The position numbers were made by a program, and so were the translations under genes. The notes beneath the pieces are model-generated. The model was not told the origin of the DNA, made no database searches, and saw only the letters and a list, made by a program, of their open reading frames with translations. A stretch of 64,000 nucleotides of DNA from Batrachochytrium dendrobatidis JAM81. Lineage: Eukaryota > Chytridiomycota > Chytridiomycetes > Rhizophydiales. The stretch's first letter is position 1; every line of letters begins with the position of its first letter. Positions 22,439-35,504 of this stretch are shown here, piece by piece. The stretch is taken from contig NW_006281100.1 of NCBI RefSeq assembly GCF_000203795.2, positions 1,199,099 to 1,263,098 on the forward strand, read 5' to 3'.

Positions 22439-25400
22439 TTAAATACATATTCCTCCATAACCGTATCCTGTCAGATACGCATATCCAATCATTGCTGCCA
22501 TGATTTGAATTGCTATCCATCGCATAAACTTTGGATTTCCACTAGCCATAATAGTTTCAACATATCCATTCACAATTCAATCAACAAATCAGTAATCAAT
22601 ATACTCACAATACAAGTAACTTTAGTGTATATCAGTGTCAATACTTACATGATATACAGATCCAGCAGCATCGATGCTATAATAGTGTTGAGAGCAACCA
22701 TTCGAACCGATTCGGGGAAACAAATCAACGATGCAGTCCCAACCTGAAAATCATCAATATATAAACAATATGATTGACTCACAATAGTATGTCAAAGTAT
22801 CAGTGATATACCTTGGCTATAATCCATAACCCAACATGGATCGTCGTGGGTGATTGTAATGATGGATTTACACGTGTGATGTCATTCAGTCCAACTGGCG
22901 GTATCGCTGCATGATTTGGCTCAGACACGGTTTGTAGTAACTAAATATTTGATAATGGATTGATACATTGACTCGAATACAACCCATACTCTACTGCAAC
23001 TTCTGATACAGTTGTATTCATCAATCTGTTACCTTTGTTACCTCTGTTACCTCGGCTACTTTTGTTATGTCTGGAACATTGACGAAATTTTGACTTTCAT
23101 TGACGGCATCACATTGAAGATCACCGTGATGAGCAGATAACCGAGGCATGATAGAATTCCTGCGACCAGACTGAGTCTCGTCTTCTGCTGGCATATTTTC
23201 TTGTTCATATCGTCTCAAAATATCATCGACAGTAGGTCTTGCATCTGGATCGGTTTTCATCAATCGGCATATCAGTTGCTTTAGATCTTCTGGAACGCGA
23301 TTGCCACTTTCTGGAAACCGGACTCTGCTCCATCACAAAACACACATTTCAGTATATATGCAACCATCATTGTCAGTGCAGCTATACCTACGACTTGAAG
23401 CTTATAATGTCTTCTTTGAGTTGGTCCACATCATCTACTTGTACATATGGCACCGATGAGTAACAGAGATAGTATAGAACAACACCCAATGACCATATAT
23501 CTGCTTTGAGCGAGTGGTTGGGTAAATACTGTCCACAAACGTCCTTATGCAACAGTTCCTGTTATATACAGCCACGATATTAGCGTATCAGTTGATCAGT
23601 TGATCAAACCATGTATACTATGCAAACTCAAACCCAAACACTAAAATCGCATACCGGAGGCATAAACTCGAGTGTTCCTGTTGCTCCGGTTCGTTCACGC
23701 TCCATTGCATCGGATATGACTTCGCATTCGCCAAAATCGGATATAAGCACCCGCGGACTATTCAAAGCCAACCAGTTGTTAGTGACCAGTATGGTTTCGC
23801 ATATGTGGAGTATACAACCTACATTCCATTTCGATGCTCGTCTGCATATCGTAGCAGTAAGTTTGGAGGCTTTAGATCTCTGTGGATGATTCCGTGTCGA
23901 TGCAGATGCTCCAGTCCATGACAAATATCCAAAAACAGACTCCGTATCACTTTTTCGGTCAAATATCTCACTTTTTTGCCATCCAACCCAACACCAATTC
24001 CACCGTGAATAAACGTGCTGGCATCATCACTCGTGTCTCGGGTTTGACCAATCTGCTGCGATGCCAAATCTGACAATGATTGTGGTGGCCACGTATGTGT
24101 GCTTTCGTTGTGCTCTGTATCATTCCAGTCCAAATTACTAGAACTCATGGCAGAAGCCAATGACTCACTCCGTCCTGGTGGACTCGAGCCAATTGAGCGT
24201 CGGAATCGTCTTGCAGCAACTTTGGCCTTGAATGACATTTTTTGTTTGTGATTTGTTTCATTTTCCTTGCTCTTGTCATCGCACGACATAGGATCCCATT
24301 GTATATGTAAATATTCTTCCAAACTTCCTCCATTTGCAAGTTCCATAAGAATAAACAGACACGGGATCGAAGGTCCAAAAAGCGTGAGCTGGCGGTACTC
24401 GAGCCAGGCATGCTTGTATTCAATGATATTGATGTGTTTCAAACGTTCAAGAAGATGAACTTCTTTGAGCATTCGGACAAGCCATGTATGCGAAGTGCCT
24501 ACTGGGATGGCTTTGACAGCAAATTGACCCAGTGGAACTTTATCCAGTACCTGATTTGTTGGTGATGCATATCCAATCATCACGGTCAGCCATCAATATC
24601 AAGCACCCCATTATATTTACAGTCCGACACGATTATATCTAAACACCAAATCAAATCAAACTAAATCAAATCTATATATGTGTAATCTTACATGCTGACA
24701 AAGAAACACACTCCCACGCTGTCCACGACCCAGTTTCTTTTCCTCGACAAAAAACCGATCGTAATATCCCTGGTTGAAACTGTCGCTATTTAAATGACTT
24801 GATTTTTGTCGCTGCATTCCAATCCCATTGATTGATTCTGTATTGTCCAAACCTGAAATTGAAGATGCGGGAAAAGCAGAACTAGAAAACGGGATATCAT
24901 CTGCTGTAAATGCCGGTGTATTCGATATCGACAGATTGGGTTTTGCCAATCTTGGAATAGGTTGAATAGATTGTCTTGTCATGACACGAGTTGGAGGTTC
25001 AATTGCTGGTCGATCTAGTCGTGATAGCATCCAGAAATAGTCGGCATCGATAAACGACTTGTCTGATGATGATGGATCGGTGTATTGTGTTTGTGATCCA
25101 GAACCTGGCGGTCGTTGAGTGTTGGATATATTGTGTTGAAGTGGTTGTCTGCACAAGGGACAAGTGGATACATCAGAACTTCTACCATCAACCGCGCGAT
25201 GAGTAGGTCCAGGCTCCATACCATTACCGCTGGTATCTTCAGCAGTGGAATCAAAAAACGATTGTCGATGCATCTATGCAGGAAATAGTCGACAGATTCA
25301 ATCAACGAGTTAGTTTAAATCTGGTGATGCACAACCACTACAGACAAATGGAGTCGTTCATTGCATGTCGATTATCACACGATCTCAATCCATTCATCAT

Positions 25401-25632
25401 ATAAATGTCCATTATTGTACTGTCATACGGTATCAACACTTGCAGCGAGTACCTGTTGCTCTCGTGGAACCAACTGCAATGACTTTACTGTAACAGTGTG
25501 CGATTCTTTGTCGTATAGAACCAACTGTCTGGTTTCGTTATTGCGCAGTACAATACTCCATGACTGCGGATATACCATTTCATGGCCACCAGTGTCATTG
25601 TGGCCATTGCTATTATCTGTTGTTATCTTCAT
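22439..25632 (-). CDS. IKS1: Iks1-type Ser/Thr protein kinase
   Basis: Nine exons (25429-25632, 24692-25273, 23823-24550, 23655-23757, 23392-23558, 23033-23324, 22812-22940, 22649-22743, 22439-22541) give about 800 residues. The N-terminus has the Iks signature WSIVLRNNETRQLVLYDKES and a lone CxxC pair (STCPLCRQP). The kinase domain starts LGRGQRGSVFLCQH and continues FAVKAIPVG (VAIK Lys), LMELANGGSLEEYL, HRDLKPPNLLL (HRD) and VLISDFGECE (DFG). A disordered insert of about 100 residues (KSKENETNHK...STFIHG) splits the N and C lobes after the hinge. After the kinase come acidic linkers and two hydrophobic segments (VGLWIIAKVGTASLICF and MVALNTIIASMLLDLYI), then a short tail with GYAYLTGYGYGG. 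It is thus a membrane-anchored kinase, as in fungal Iks1. The exon 6 donor lies in tandem GTAACA repeats. Confidence 0.88.
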
Positions 25633-25896
25633 ATCTGCTAACTGTTCTGGAATAAAATGTCAAATTTTGGTGATTTTAATTGGTCAAATTTGCAATATGC
25701 CAAATTTGCCCATAAACTTGCAACCAAAATTGCTTGAACCAACCAGCCAAAAAGTCTTGCAATCTGGCAAAGTTTATTATCAAAGTCCATCATTTCAATC
25801 TGCTAAACACATGGAGTTACATGGAAACACACGGAAACACATGACAAAACTCAAGGTCAGTAGACTGAATAGACAATCAAATCAATCTGCCACACT

Positions 25897-27600
25897 CTAA
25901 AAACACTTGTGTTCAAGAGTCATATCGCTCTGAGGTGCAAGACCAATGCATGCACGCAAAATATTCTCAATCGCAGATCGCTGTTTCGAAAGCGCATTCA
26001 CAACAGGCGTTCCATTAGGAACCACTGGTGCCTTGAGCATGTACGACAGCACGGACAGAACTGAATGGAAAGGAACATAGTCGGCGGTTTCTTCAGTCTT
26101 GTACTCAATCCGAGTGAACAGCTCAGTCAGCAAAGCCAAGTCCAGGATCAACGGAGAGGCAAGTAGGGAATCCTCACAAACATTGTAGATCGAAATCGTG
26201 CTTTTGCCACTTTTTAAATCAACTTAAAGTTAATACCATCACATGTGCATTTCTATATACTCTGCACGTAATACATTGGCTTACCCCATGAAAATCTCGC
26301 TCACATATTCATCCAAAGCACGCTTGCTGTCGCCTACGGCAGGACAGTATTTGATCACAACAATATGGTCAGGCTTTTCCCCATTCTTGTACAAAAGATG
26401 GTTGGCATCCACCATGTCATCAACAACATTGCTCTTGGAAATCTCTTTACTGCGAAACTGCTGTGGTGCTGACAGATTCATTCCATCGTTGTTACCAAGA
26501 TGGTTGTAACTGGTAATGGCAACCGGCTTGATGCCTGCATTGACAAGAAAATCCACCAGAACTGACTTGATCTTGGTTTGCCCACTCTTAAAGTCATCAC
26601 CACCAATAAACACATGCTTGCGCTCAGCAAGCTGCATCACACCAGGCACAAATGTGTTTTGGGGCGATCCATTGATAAAAGGTGACCCTTCAAGAATCGA
26701 CGCAAGTGCAAAAATAGTGGACGGTGCAATTTCCGAATGGCCGGTCTTGACTGCATTCAACAGATTGTCGGCAGTGTCATTGACGTTGGGGAGAATATCG
26801 GAAAATCGCTCAGTGTTGGCAGTCCACAAAACAATCACACGATCCAAATCATTCTTCTGTTTAAAGTCACGAATGTCCGAGCGAATCTGGTCCAGCTGTT
26901 GCTGTTTTGTTCCAGAAAGAACATTGTCGGCTCTGTCCTTTTGGTTGGCAGCAATATAGTCTGGATAGTAGATCGAAGGAAGTGGTTTGAGTGCAGACAT
27001 TTCATCACGCAACTGCTGTTGCAGATCCCAGTCTAAAACCTTGGCACGTTCCATAGACTCGGCCATGTTGGCTGAAGAAATATCCCAGCCACCAAGAACA
27101 ATGTCGTTGGGATTGACCATGGGAAGAAGGGCCGAAAACGGCACATGCACGTCCTTGGAAGTGGCCGAATCAACACCAATCTTGACGGTCGAAGCTTGAA
27201 ATACCGATCCGTAGTAGTTGGAGTGCTGGATTCCTTCTTTGGTATGCCAGGATAAGGACTTGCGATTGGCAAGAATGGATGCAGTCAAAGTAGATCCATT
27301 GTTTCCACCCCAACCAACAAGCATCAAACCCATTTTGGGCAACTTTCGGCCGACCTTGAATGCGTAGTGCTTTTCCACAGGCATCACAGAAATGTTGCCT
27401 GTCAAAGGATCGGTTGTAACCGAAGCATCTCGATAGACGTAGTTGGACAGAATGTGATCAGGAGTGTACCTCACATTCGGAGAGTGAACAGTAATGGATG
27501 GCGTACTGCTATTAGCAACACCATTGGCAGCATGGTTGGTAACACCATTTGGTGTTGCGGAAGAGAAACTCGACTCTTCTTTGGCAATAACTGGAGTCAT
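25897..27600 (-). CDS. INO1: Inositol-3-phosphate synthase
   Basis: Two exons (26285-27600 and 25897-26209) give 542 residues, normal for the family. The enzyme isomerises glucose 6-phosphate to 1L-myo-inositol 1-phosphate in an NAD-dependent reaction, the entry step to inositol lipids. Visible signatures are the Rossmann motif [62 protein letters not shown], the [20 protein letters not shown] core and [14 protein letters not shown]. Exon 2 starts inside the conserved [13 protein letters not shown], which confirms the splice. The N-terminal 45 residues are Ser/Asn-rich and variable. It lies 264 bp upstream of IKS1 on the same strand. In yeasts INO1 is controlled by inositol through an E-box-like element. 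I did not find a clear CATGTG-type box here. Confidence 0.97.
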
Positions 27601-27810
27601 TTGAATGAATTGAAAACTTATGCGGATTTCTTTGGCTTTGGAGTAGTACGCCTGGATCCTCTATGTGTGTTGTGCGATGAGAAGAGTTGGTTGGAAACTA
27701 ACTCGATAATAAATGATGATTAATACAACGTCAATGCATACATGAATATCCAGCATCAATTGATAACATACAAATGGTGGACTAAATTCAGTAAACCCAG
27801 CTAGTTGATT

Positions 27811-27880
27811 AGTAGTCAGTTCAATGGTAATGATAACCCAATAGTAGTCAGTTCAATGGTAATGATAATCCAATAGTAGT
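27811..27880. repeat. 32-bp tandem duplication
   Basis: AGTAGTCAGTTCAATGG-type units start at 27811 and 27843, with a partial third at 27875. They lie in the 27601-28152 gap, which otherwise shows no supported gene. Confidence 0.85.
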
Positions 27881-28152
27881 TTCAGCAAGATTCCAATTTG
27901 GATATTTTTGTTGAAACCAAAAAGCAGTTTTCCAGCCACTTTTACAGTGGATTGGACCACGTGCGCAATGTTGAATTGACGCCAAATTGTCAGTCGTGTT
28001 CACGCAGTGGAATTTGTATTTATCCTGCAACGATTGTCTTTGGAACAAAATGGTCAAATCTTCAAGTTTGTTACTGCAAACCGACAATTGGAATTGTCAA
28101 TAAACAATCTTTGTTATATTCAACTTTTTATTACATTGACTCTTGATTTATT

Positions 28153-29696
28153 TTACTTGGATACGCTAGTGAAACACTTGTCAACCAATACCACTGTTGG
28201 AACTGTCACCAAATCTGTCGATATACCAAAAATCTCGCCAACCAATTTGGTTCCCAGTCCAAGACTTACACATCCTTTGACATGTTCAGCCTTTTTACCT
28301 TGACTACCCGTGGACAAACTTCCATCTTCAGCAACATTGAATTTGATATCCGCACGATTGTCCAGTTTAAGTGATGTATGCAGCAAATCACTTCCAAATA
28401 CTTTGGCAACAACGGCAATCTTGGGAATAAGCGATATGCTTATTTTAGCATCAATCATAAGGTGCGAATCAGATGACATGGTGTAGATGGGCGTGAAACC
28501 GCTAATGTCTTTGGGTGCTGCACTTGATACAAACGCTCTAAAGTTGGGGACAGATGCAGTCATATTTACTTGAACATGAGTGTCAGTCAAGATGGCGGAA
28601 TTGGCGCGTGCATTAAGCATCACATCGGGCCCAAGGATAAGGACACCTGGAATGTTGATTGGAGTGAGTGGGTATTCTATAATAGTAACCTCAGAAGACT
28701 GGACGTTGGCTTGAACATCTAGTTTAAATTGAATATTGGCCTCCATTTCAACATGGCCAGTCCATTCAACTGACATTTCGGGTTTTTCAAAGAGTTTTCC
28801 AAACGAACGGAAAATAACAGCAGAAACTCCGTGAATACCACAAGGAAAACACCCAGCGTTTAGTATGCCAACATTTCCAAGCGGAAGATTGACATCTTTG
28901 TTAATACTCATATCCACATTAAGTGGGATGATCTAGACATTTTTAAACATGAGCATATATACATTTCAATTAGATTTCAGAAATTCAACTAATCATATCC
29001 AAAATCATATAATAGTGATCATCAACTTACAAAAGAATTGTTGTAAGGCGTACCAAAATCAACTGCACCGTGTCCGACACGATCCAAATTGGCCATAGGA
29101 TACATGTTTGTAGATTTTGTAGGTATGCTCTGACGATCTTGTGCGACAGGAACGGCAAACATTTCAAACGCACCAGTTACTCCGGCCGATTTGGGATCAA
29201 CAGTAACAAATTTGATGGATTTTTTGGCGGCATTTACTGTCATTTTAGTAGCCAAGCGCAATACAAACTCATTAGATCCGTCAATGCCACATCCATGAAT
29301 CGATGCAATAATCAACAGAACCTTGGAATTGGACCAGAGCTCAATGTCTTTGATAGAGCTAAACTTGACTACAACAGAATTTTTAGTGCAGCTGACGGAT
29401 TTCATTGTAGGAACATTGTTGAGATTGACAGATGGAACAGAGGCAGTGATGCGCATTCCAGCGAGAATGGTAGATGATTGGCCGCGAGTAGGATCATACC
29501 AGTGGACAATGGAATCTACTGAGGGTTTATTGTCTGGATGGTATGGTTCCATGCGGGCTGCAGGCGGCATAGGCCGATTGAGTTTGGCCATGATGTCATC
29601 ATGGTGCTGCGTATCAAGTTTATTTGATTGAGCAGGAATCGCGGTGCCAGCTACAACTGTAGTGCACGCTACAAGAAAGGTAATCAAGCAAATCAT
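28153..29696 (-). CDS. Secreted protein, DUF7029/DUF7223-like
   Basis: Two exons (29031-29696 and 28153-28932) give 481 residues. The signal peptide is MICLITFLVACTTVVAGTA, cleaved near AIPAQ. The first domain (about residues 70-190) has paired Cys and a beta-rich pattern with KFSSIKDIELWSNSKVLLI and ASIHGCGIDGSNEFVLRL. This recalls the fungal secreted family DUF7029. The second domain (about 225-480) has MEANIQFKLDVQANVQS, then PLTPINIPGVLILGPDVML, repeated beta strands and terminal CVSLGLGTKLVGE. This recalls DUF7223, a beta-sandwich-like domain. No enzyme motif is present. Family placement is from memory of patterns and was not searched. Function is unknown; an extracellular or wall-associated role is likely. 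Confidence 0.8.
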
Positions 29697-31376
29697 AATA
29701 GTCTTTGAATAGTTTGTAACCAGTAGGGTGAAATATCAAAACGTGGGTTTGAGCGATTGCACCTTTGCCGGATGTGTCTAGATTCCATTCATCTACTCTT
29801 TGCTTTATAGTATATGCTAGTCTGCACGTGAAGTTGTGATTGGTGATAAAAACAAGCATGTGGTAATGTTTTATCTATAAGCACTAGGGAACTTAATTTA
29901 GCAAGTAGAAATGTCAGTGAATTAAGTAGCAGATAGATCCATATATCTGGATTTGCAATAGCATAGGCAAAACCACACTGAAAAACAAGTGCTCAGCATA
30001 ATATATGCCTTTAGCCACTCTCCTTCAAAAAGGCCAATACCTAGTTTATCCAGTCTGGCTAATAGAAAAATTTAGATCTGTTGAATGTATTACAAACACA
30101 ACTGAGTCTATTGAAGCCAAGCATATTTACTACAAGACATTAACTTTTAGCCAATCAAGTAATGTCCTTGCTGCATGTTTCATTAATTCAAGCCATGTCA
30201 ACACACTGCACATCCACGTGCTCATCTACATCAGTTTTCAAGATGACCCTGAAGCTGCACCGACTATAGCTCTTGACTCATTACTTGTAGCTAATTTTTA
30301 TTCCGAGCTTTTAAAATGATTGGATTAAATATGGACTAGGCATTTTGTAGATGGATTTGTATAGTAAACCGATTTATATAAAACAATAGCTTGGTGCAGT
30401 ACAAGTAGATATGCTATCCTAATCATGGATTTAGACTTTGACAATGGTATGGAATGCAAATACTGTAAAGATTTTAACAAGGTTATAGCAAAACAAAATA
30501 TCAAATGCAATTGCAATTGCCATAGTGTAACCAGGAATAATTCATAATTTTATGTATGAAATTCAAGCTTGGCTGATAAGCTTGAGCATTTCAAAAGCGT
30601 AGCCAAACACAAATTCATTGTGTGGTTGGATTTGATGCTGTTTTGTAAGTATTGGTAGATTGTTGATTAGAATGGCGGGATCATCTATTGCTCGTGTATC
30701 CTATACTATGACAACAATCTGACTTGTTGACACGGTCAGTTTTCTGCTCCTGTCGATTCAATACAGTACATCACTCATTTGATCTTGCTTTGACACAAAC
30801 TCTAGCGATCTGTCTACATCTAGTATGTATGCCAACCTAGAACAACCGTGTAGTTTTACAAATGGAGAATTCATTTTGAAAAGCTGTTTGAGCTGTTTGT
30901 TTGATGCTATCAGAGTGTTCCGTGCAGTCCATTCTCCAATAACAATAAATATTTAAGGATTGTTTATTCTGGAGCAAAGTAGAGCCATTACAAGATCAAT
31001 ACAGAAAAGTGCTCATTTTACGTGAATATGGCTGTAAAATTTCTTCCCGTTCTCATTCCTTTTGTCGCTAGTTGCCAACACGAACTTTACTTGGACATAG
31101 TTTCGTGCCATACAATTAGAATTCAAGAAATGGCAGAAGTAAGAGTAATAGAGCAAGCATAGTCTGCTTTATCAACACTAGTCAAGAAATATGAATTATA
31201 TAATTGGAGCCGCGACTAATACAATATATTTAATGTATGATTACTGCAACTAACTATAGAATGATGCTCGCCCCCAGCCCCAAAAGATACTTTCGCTCTT
31301 TTCAAAAATATCAAAAAAGTTTTCATCATCATCTACAGCAATAGGCACCAGCAGTATAGCAAGCGCAACAGAATCG
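29697..31376. other. Intergenic with repeats, one small uncertain ORF
   Basis: A frame at 30005-30319 (+, 104 codons, MPLATLLQKGQYLVYPVWL) has no recognisable motif and may be chance or a gene remnant. The stretch also contains copy 1 of a 245-bp repeat (30654-30898) and a motif copy at 31009-31036 (-). Confidence 0.4.
30654..30898 (+). repeat. 245-bp direct repeat, copy 1
   Basis: This is about 98% identical to 37092-37334 in the same orientation (start GGTAGATTGTTGATTAG, end TTTGAGCTGTT). It lies upstream of the plus-strand gene at 31377. It has no coding capacity, and terminal inverted repeats are not evident. Confidence 0.92.
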
Positions 31377-34300
31377 ATGCCATCATCTTTTTTATCGCTA
31401 AAAACTCCGACTCAGGAGAATACAGTAAATACCAACTCTGAGTCGAGTAGTCGAGTAGTTTTGGGTGGAAGCAGCCAGGTTCTTGGTGCGAAAGACGTGT
31501 CGTTGACCAAGGCGCTTGATGGGAGCAATGATAAGCCATCGTTTAATACACCAAGGACACAGACCAACAAGATTTTGAATGCTTTTGCAAGTACTTCTTC
31601 AGTTGATACTCATCGCGACAATATTCTTAGCCAAAGTGATGGGTATCAGCGGTTTAAGCTTCAGTCTAATTCAGCCGTTGGTCCATCATTAGAAAACATG
31701 AAAAATAAATCATACACTGCGTCAGAACTACGGATACTAAATGAAAAGGATGGCTCAGGTGAGAATAGCGCAACCAATCAATCACTTCAATGCTCTGGGG
31801 AGGATGACTTGCTCTCTCAAGTAAACAAAGTGTCACAATCTACTGATGAGCTAGAAAAAGTATATAGCACTTTGATTGCAAGTCGTAAAAGCAGTAATGA
31901 TTTTGGGGAAATGCATCATACAAGCGAAGGATTTGTTCAACCTTTGGCATCGCTAAGCGGATCAATTTCACGACCATCGGCAAGCACCTCAGACTTGCAT
32001 GTAAAGAAAGATACCCAGCAAGTGATAGCACCAGCTATTTCGATACAAAAAACAAATTCTGCTAAATTACAAGTCTTATCAAAAAGTATTTCTGAAGTTT
32101 CTCATAATGCCAAGCAACCAATAGGTAAATATGTCGTGAATTCATTGCGATTATAATGGATTTCAAATAATATTTCAATGCAACGATTTGAGCTATAAAT
32201 TATGGTTGAATTCGTACTAAATTTATCTTAATATGTTCAAGAATCCTCACGAGCCAGATCGAATGCGCAGCTAAAACCATTCCAAACTGACTCGCAGCAA
32301 AACCATCCATCACAATTATTGAATACTCGTACAGTATCGCCAATACTCACTACACCAACACAGTTTATTGGAAAAGCCACCATATCTCGTTTTGGCACAA
32401 ACCCAGCATTGCAATCTAAACAAACGCCGACAGAATTGGATAAAACTAAAACTTTTACAGATGCATCTCAGTCAAAATTGATTGCCAAAGCATCTTTGCT
32501 CAGTTCGGTATCAAATGTGCCAGAATCGTGCACACCGGGGCTATTGATTAAACCTACCAAATCCGGTTCAAATCTCACCCAAGGATCAAACAATGCCTCG
32601 AAAACATCTGTTGCCAATTTTGTACAGCAAAAATCAAGTACAAGCTCAATACAATTAGAACTGAATGTACAAAGATCCGACTCAAATTTGGTATCTGCGG
32701 GTGGTCAACAACAGCCCATACCATCCTTGATATCACAAACTCTCGAGCGGCATATATCGCCACACACCTCAATTACAAAAGATACCAACCCGGCCATTAC
32801 CGATTTTCAAAAAGAAACCTATATGGCATCCCCACCACTCGTTAAATCCGAGTCGTCAGCATCTTTGAATATGTCCTCGCGTGTTCCGTACACGAGTGTA
32901 GATGCAGTATCAACTGGCCCAACTACGCCAGCATGTATTAGTGCAAATAATTCCATTACAGCCCTCAGTGATACTAGATCTCGCTCAACCTCAATATCAA
33001 CTAAATCACACGAAGCTGCTGGGGAAGATTTACTGGAAAGACTGCGTATGACAGTTGGAGCTAAACTCCGGAGTCAAAGTTCACAACAGACTATGCAAAC
33101 CACAGTAAATTCTTTGCTTATAGATACCAAGAAAGAATTGCCAAACAATGGATATCGATTGCGTGCGCAAACGTGGTCTATCAAACCAAACGGTGATGCA
33201 AACTACAAAAGCAATGATGCTGTATCTGGATCAGCTGACAAAAGCTCTCTCAGATCGCCTACATCTCCAATATCAAGATACAATGGAGAGTTTTTGACCA
33301 ATAAAACTACCCTACTTCGAGGCACAACACTGGCGCAGATGCGTATAAACCAGCCGATGATAGGATCAAGGTCTGCTTCTAAACCGACTTTTGATCTTGG
33401 AAAGAATTTTCAGCGTACGGACGCCTTTTCTGGATTTTCAGCCATTGGAAACACTCCAGGTACGAGTTCTGGATCGGATGAAAGCTTTGAATCTGGATCA
33501 CGCATGATAAATTTTCAAGGTATACCATCTTTAAATAAAAGTGGAAATACACCTCCACGATCACCGTTTGCTCAATCGAATGTATCAACTACATCTGCCA
33601 CAGTGCTAGGTCAGGGTGGGGTTTCAAAAGGAGTTTTGGCTGGCTCAAACCTTACAGGACGCCCACATAGCACTTCATTAAGTGCTGGATCCAGCACTCT
33701 GTCCAATGTTCATAGTATTCAACAACGACCAAGAGGATACTCATATGCATCGTCAGCAAGCCCAATGAATTCAATGAATCCAGTAAATGCGCTGCAGCAG
33801 CCATCTGTTCTATTTCAGCAGCCTCTTGATCAGCATGGATCGCGTATTAACGTGGCGAATACATCTATGCCTACCAGTTACTTGGGAACTTCTATGCAAT
33901 CCAACCCCGTTTCACCATTTGATAGATTGGCTAAAAACGAAGTAGGGTCACAGTTCAACTCGACAGTATCTCTTCCATTCAAAAACACAAGAGCAAGAAG
34001 TCATACAACGGCAGCATCATATACATCTAACGATGCTGCAGCAAATCTTGAACCTGATCATACACGTTTGTTATCTGAATCAAGTACATACCCACACCAA
34101 AAATCGAGTTTTGCTCAGGATGTACAATCCATGGCGTATTCGTTTCATCATCAAAAACATATAAAGTCACAGCTAGCTGTTCCGGAGCAGAGATCTTCAC
34201 CAGGGACAAATCTTACTACGCAAATGTTGTATTCAAATTTGACAGGAGCGGGAAGAGTGCCGTTAAAAAGAGGAATGTCTACACCTCAGCATTCGCATGC

Positions 34301-35261
34301 GGCAGCACTTGAGCCCATTTTATCACAACCATCAAGTCCATCTGGATCGTCTGTCGCCCTTATGAGACAGTCTAGTGCGCGAAACAGTACATGTAGCGAC
34401 AGATTTAATAATTTAGACAGCTGTACGCCAGAAACAGGTTTACCTAAAACGCACAAAACGCGACTAGAACGTGGTGATTATAAAAACGCTGATTCAAGTG
34501 ATGACATGCCAAACAGAAATGCATCAGCACCAATTCCTGCAAGTGCTGATCTTTCTAATTCACAAAATAATGCATCAGGTCACAAAACTGCTACAAATAT
34601 CACTGACAAACTCAATCTTGATCACCCCTTGTCTAAATCCAACTTGGCTTTTTCATACCGCATAGATGATCAAGCTACTGGTGAATCAAGCCAGGAAAAA
34701 GACGACCGAAAACTAGCTTTTTCACAGCGATTCAAAAGTGATTCGGTATCTTCACGACCAACTTTGGATTATTTGGATTCTCGACAAGCTGGTTTACCAC
34801 AAAACGCATCCCAAGCCATGTCTAATTCTATTAATGGTATTAGCCATTCTAACAATTTCCGCGGAGCACATAGCAACGGGATGCACCAAGATAATCTAGA
34901 TAACAGGTCCTCTGTAGCATCCGAATACGATTCAGATACGGATCCAATATTTGATGAAGATTCGGGTTTGGTTCGATGTTTCAAAAGATCCGAAAGCGGT
35001 ATGTGCGTATTAGAGCAAGGATGGGACAGTGAAGGTAAAGCGTTTGAAATGCATGTATTGATCCTGATGGTTTCACCTATTTGCATTTTTTGAATTCTAA
35101 ATCATGTTACACCCAATTAAATATCAATAGTTTATGCAGATCCTAGATATAATATCTGGCGTAGAGCAGTCCTGGAAATTCTCCAGCAACAGACGGACTT
35201 TCCATTAATTATGCCGACAGATCTTTTTGCTGCTATAATGGATGATTTCATCGAACTGTAA
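31377..35261 (+). CDS. Large disordered Ser/Thr-rich protein, unknown function
   Basis: Three exons (31377-32124, 32242-35034, 35131-35261) give 1,223 residues. Almost all is low-complexity, rich in Ser, Thr, Asn and Gln, with many SP/TP sites (GNTPPRSPF, SLRSPTSPISRY, SSPSGSS) that fit kinase-regulated scaffold or regulatory proteins. Only the end looks folded: an acidic patch DSDTDPIFDEDSG, then LVRCFKRSESGMC, then RYNIWRRAVLEILQQQ and a final helix DLFAAIMDDFIEL. The last two exons belong to this conserved-looking tail. There is no membrane segment or catalytic motif. The start is the first in-frame ATG of the open frame. I do not recognise the family. Confidence 0.8.
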
Positions 35262-35504
35262 GATCAAATAAACGCAGTGATGTAAATTAGTTTGGCCATG
35301 TAGGTGTATAGAATTGAAGTTTGCACAAATAAATTATTGCCATCATATCTTTTGTGACTCTTGCGTCGTGGCTTACTTCAGCTTTGGAGAATTAAAAATA
35401 TGGCTGATATTAGGATACAAATAAAACTTGAGTCAAAATTCATTTTTTGAAGTATGAATACTCGATCAATTTAGCATGCTAATGGGTACATATATCATGT
35501 ACTA

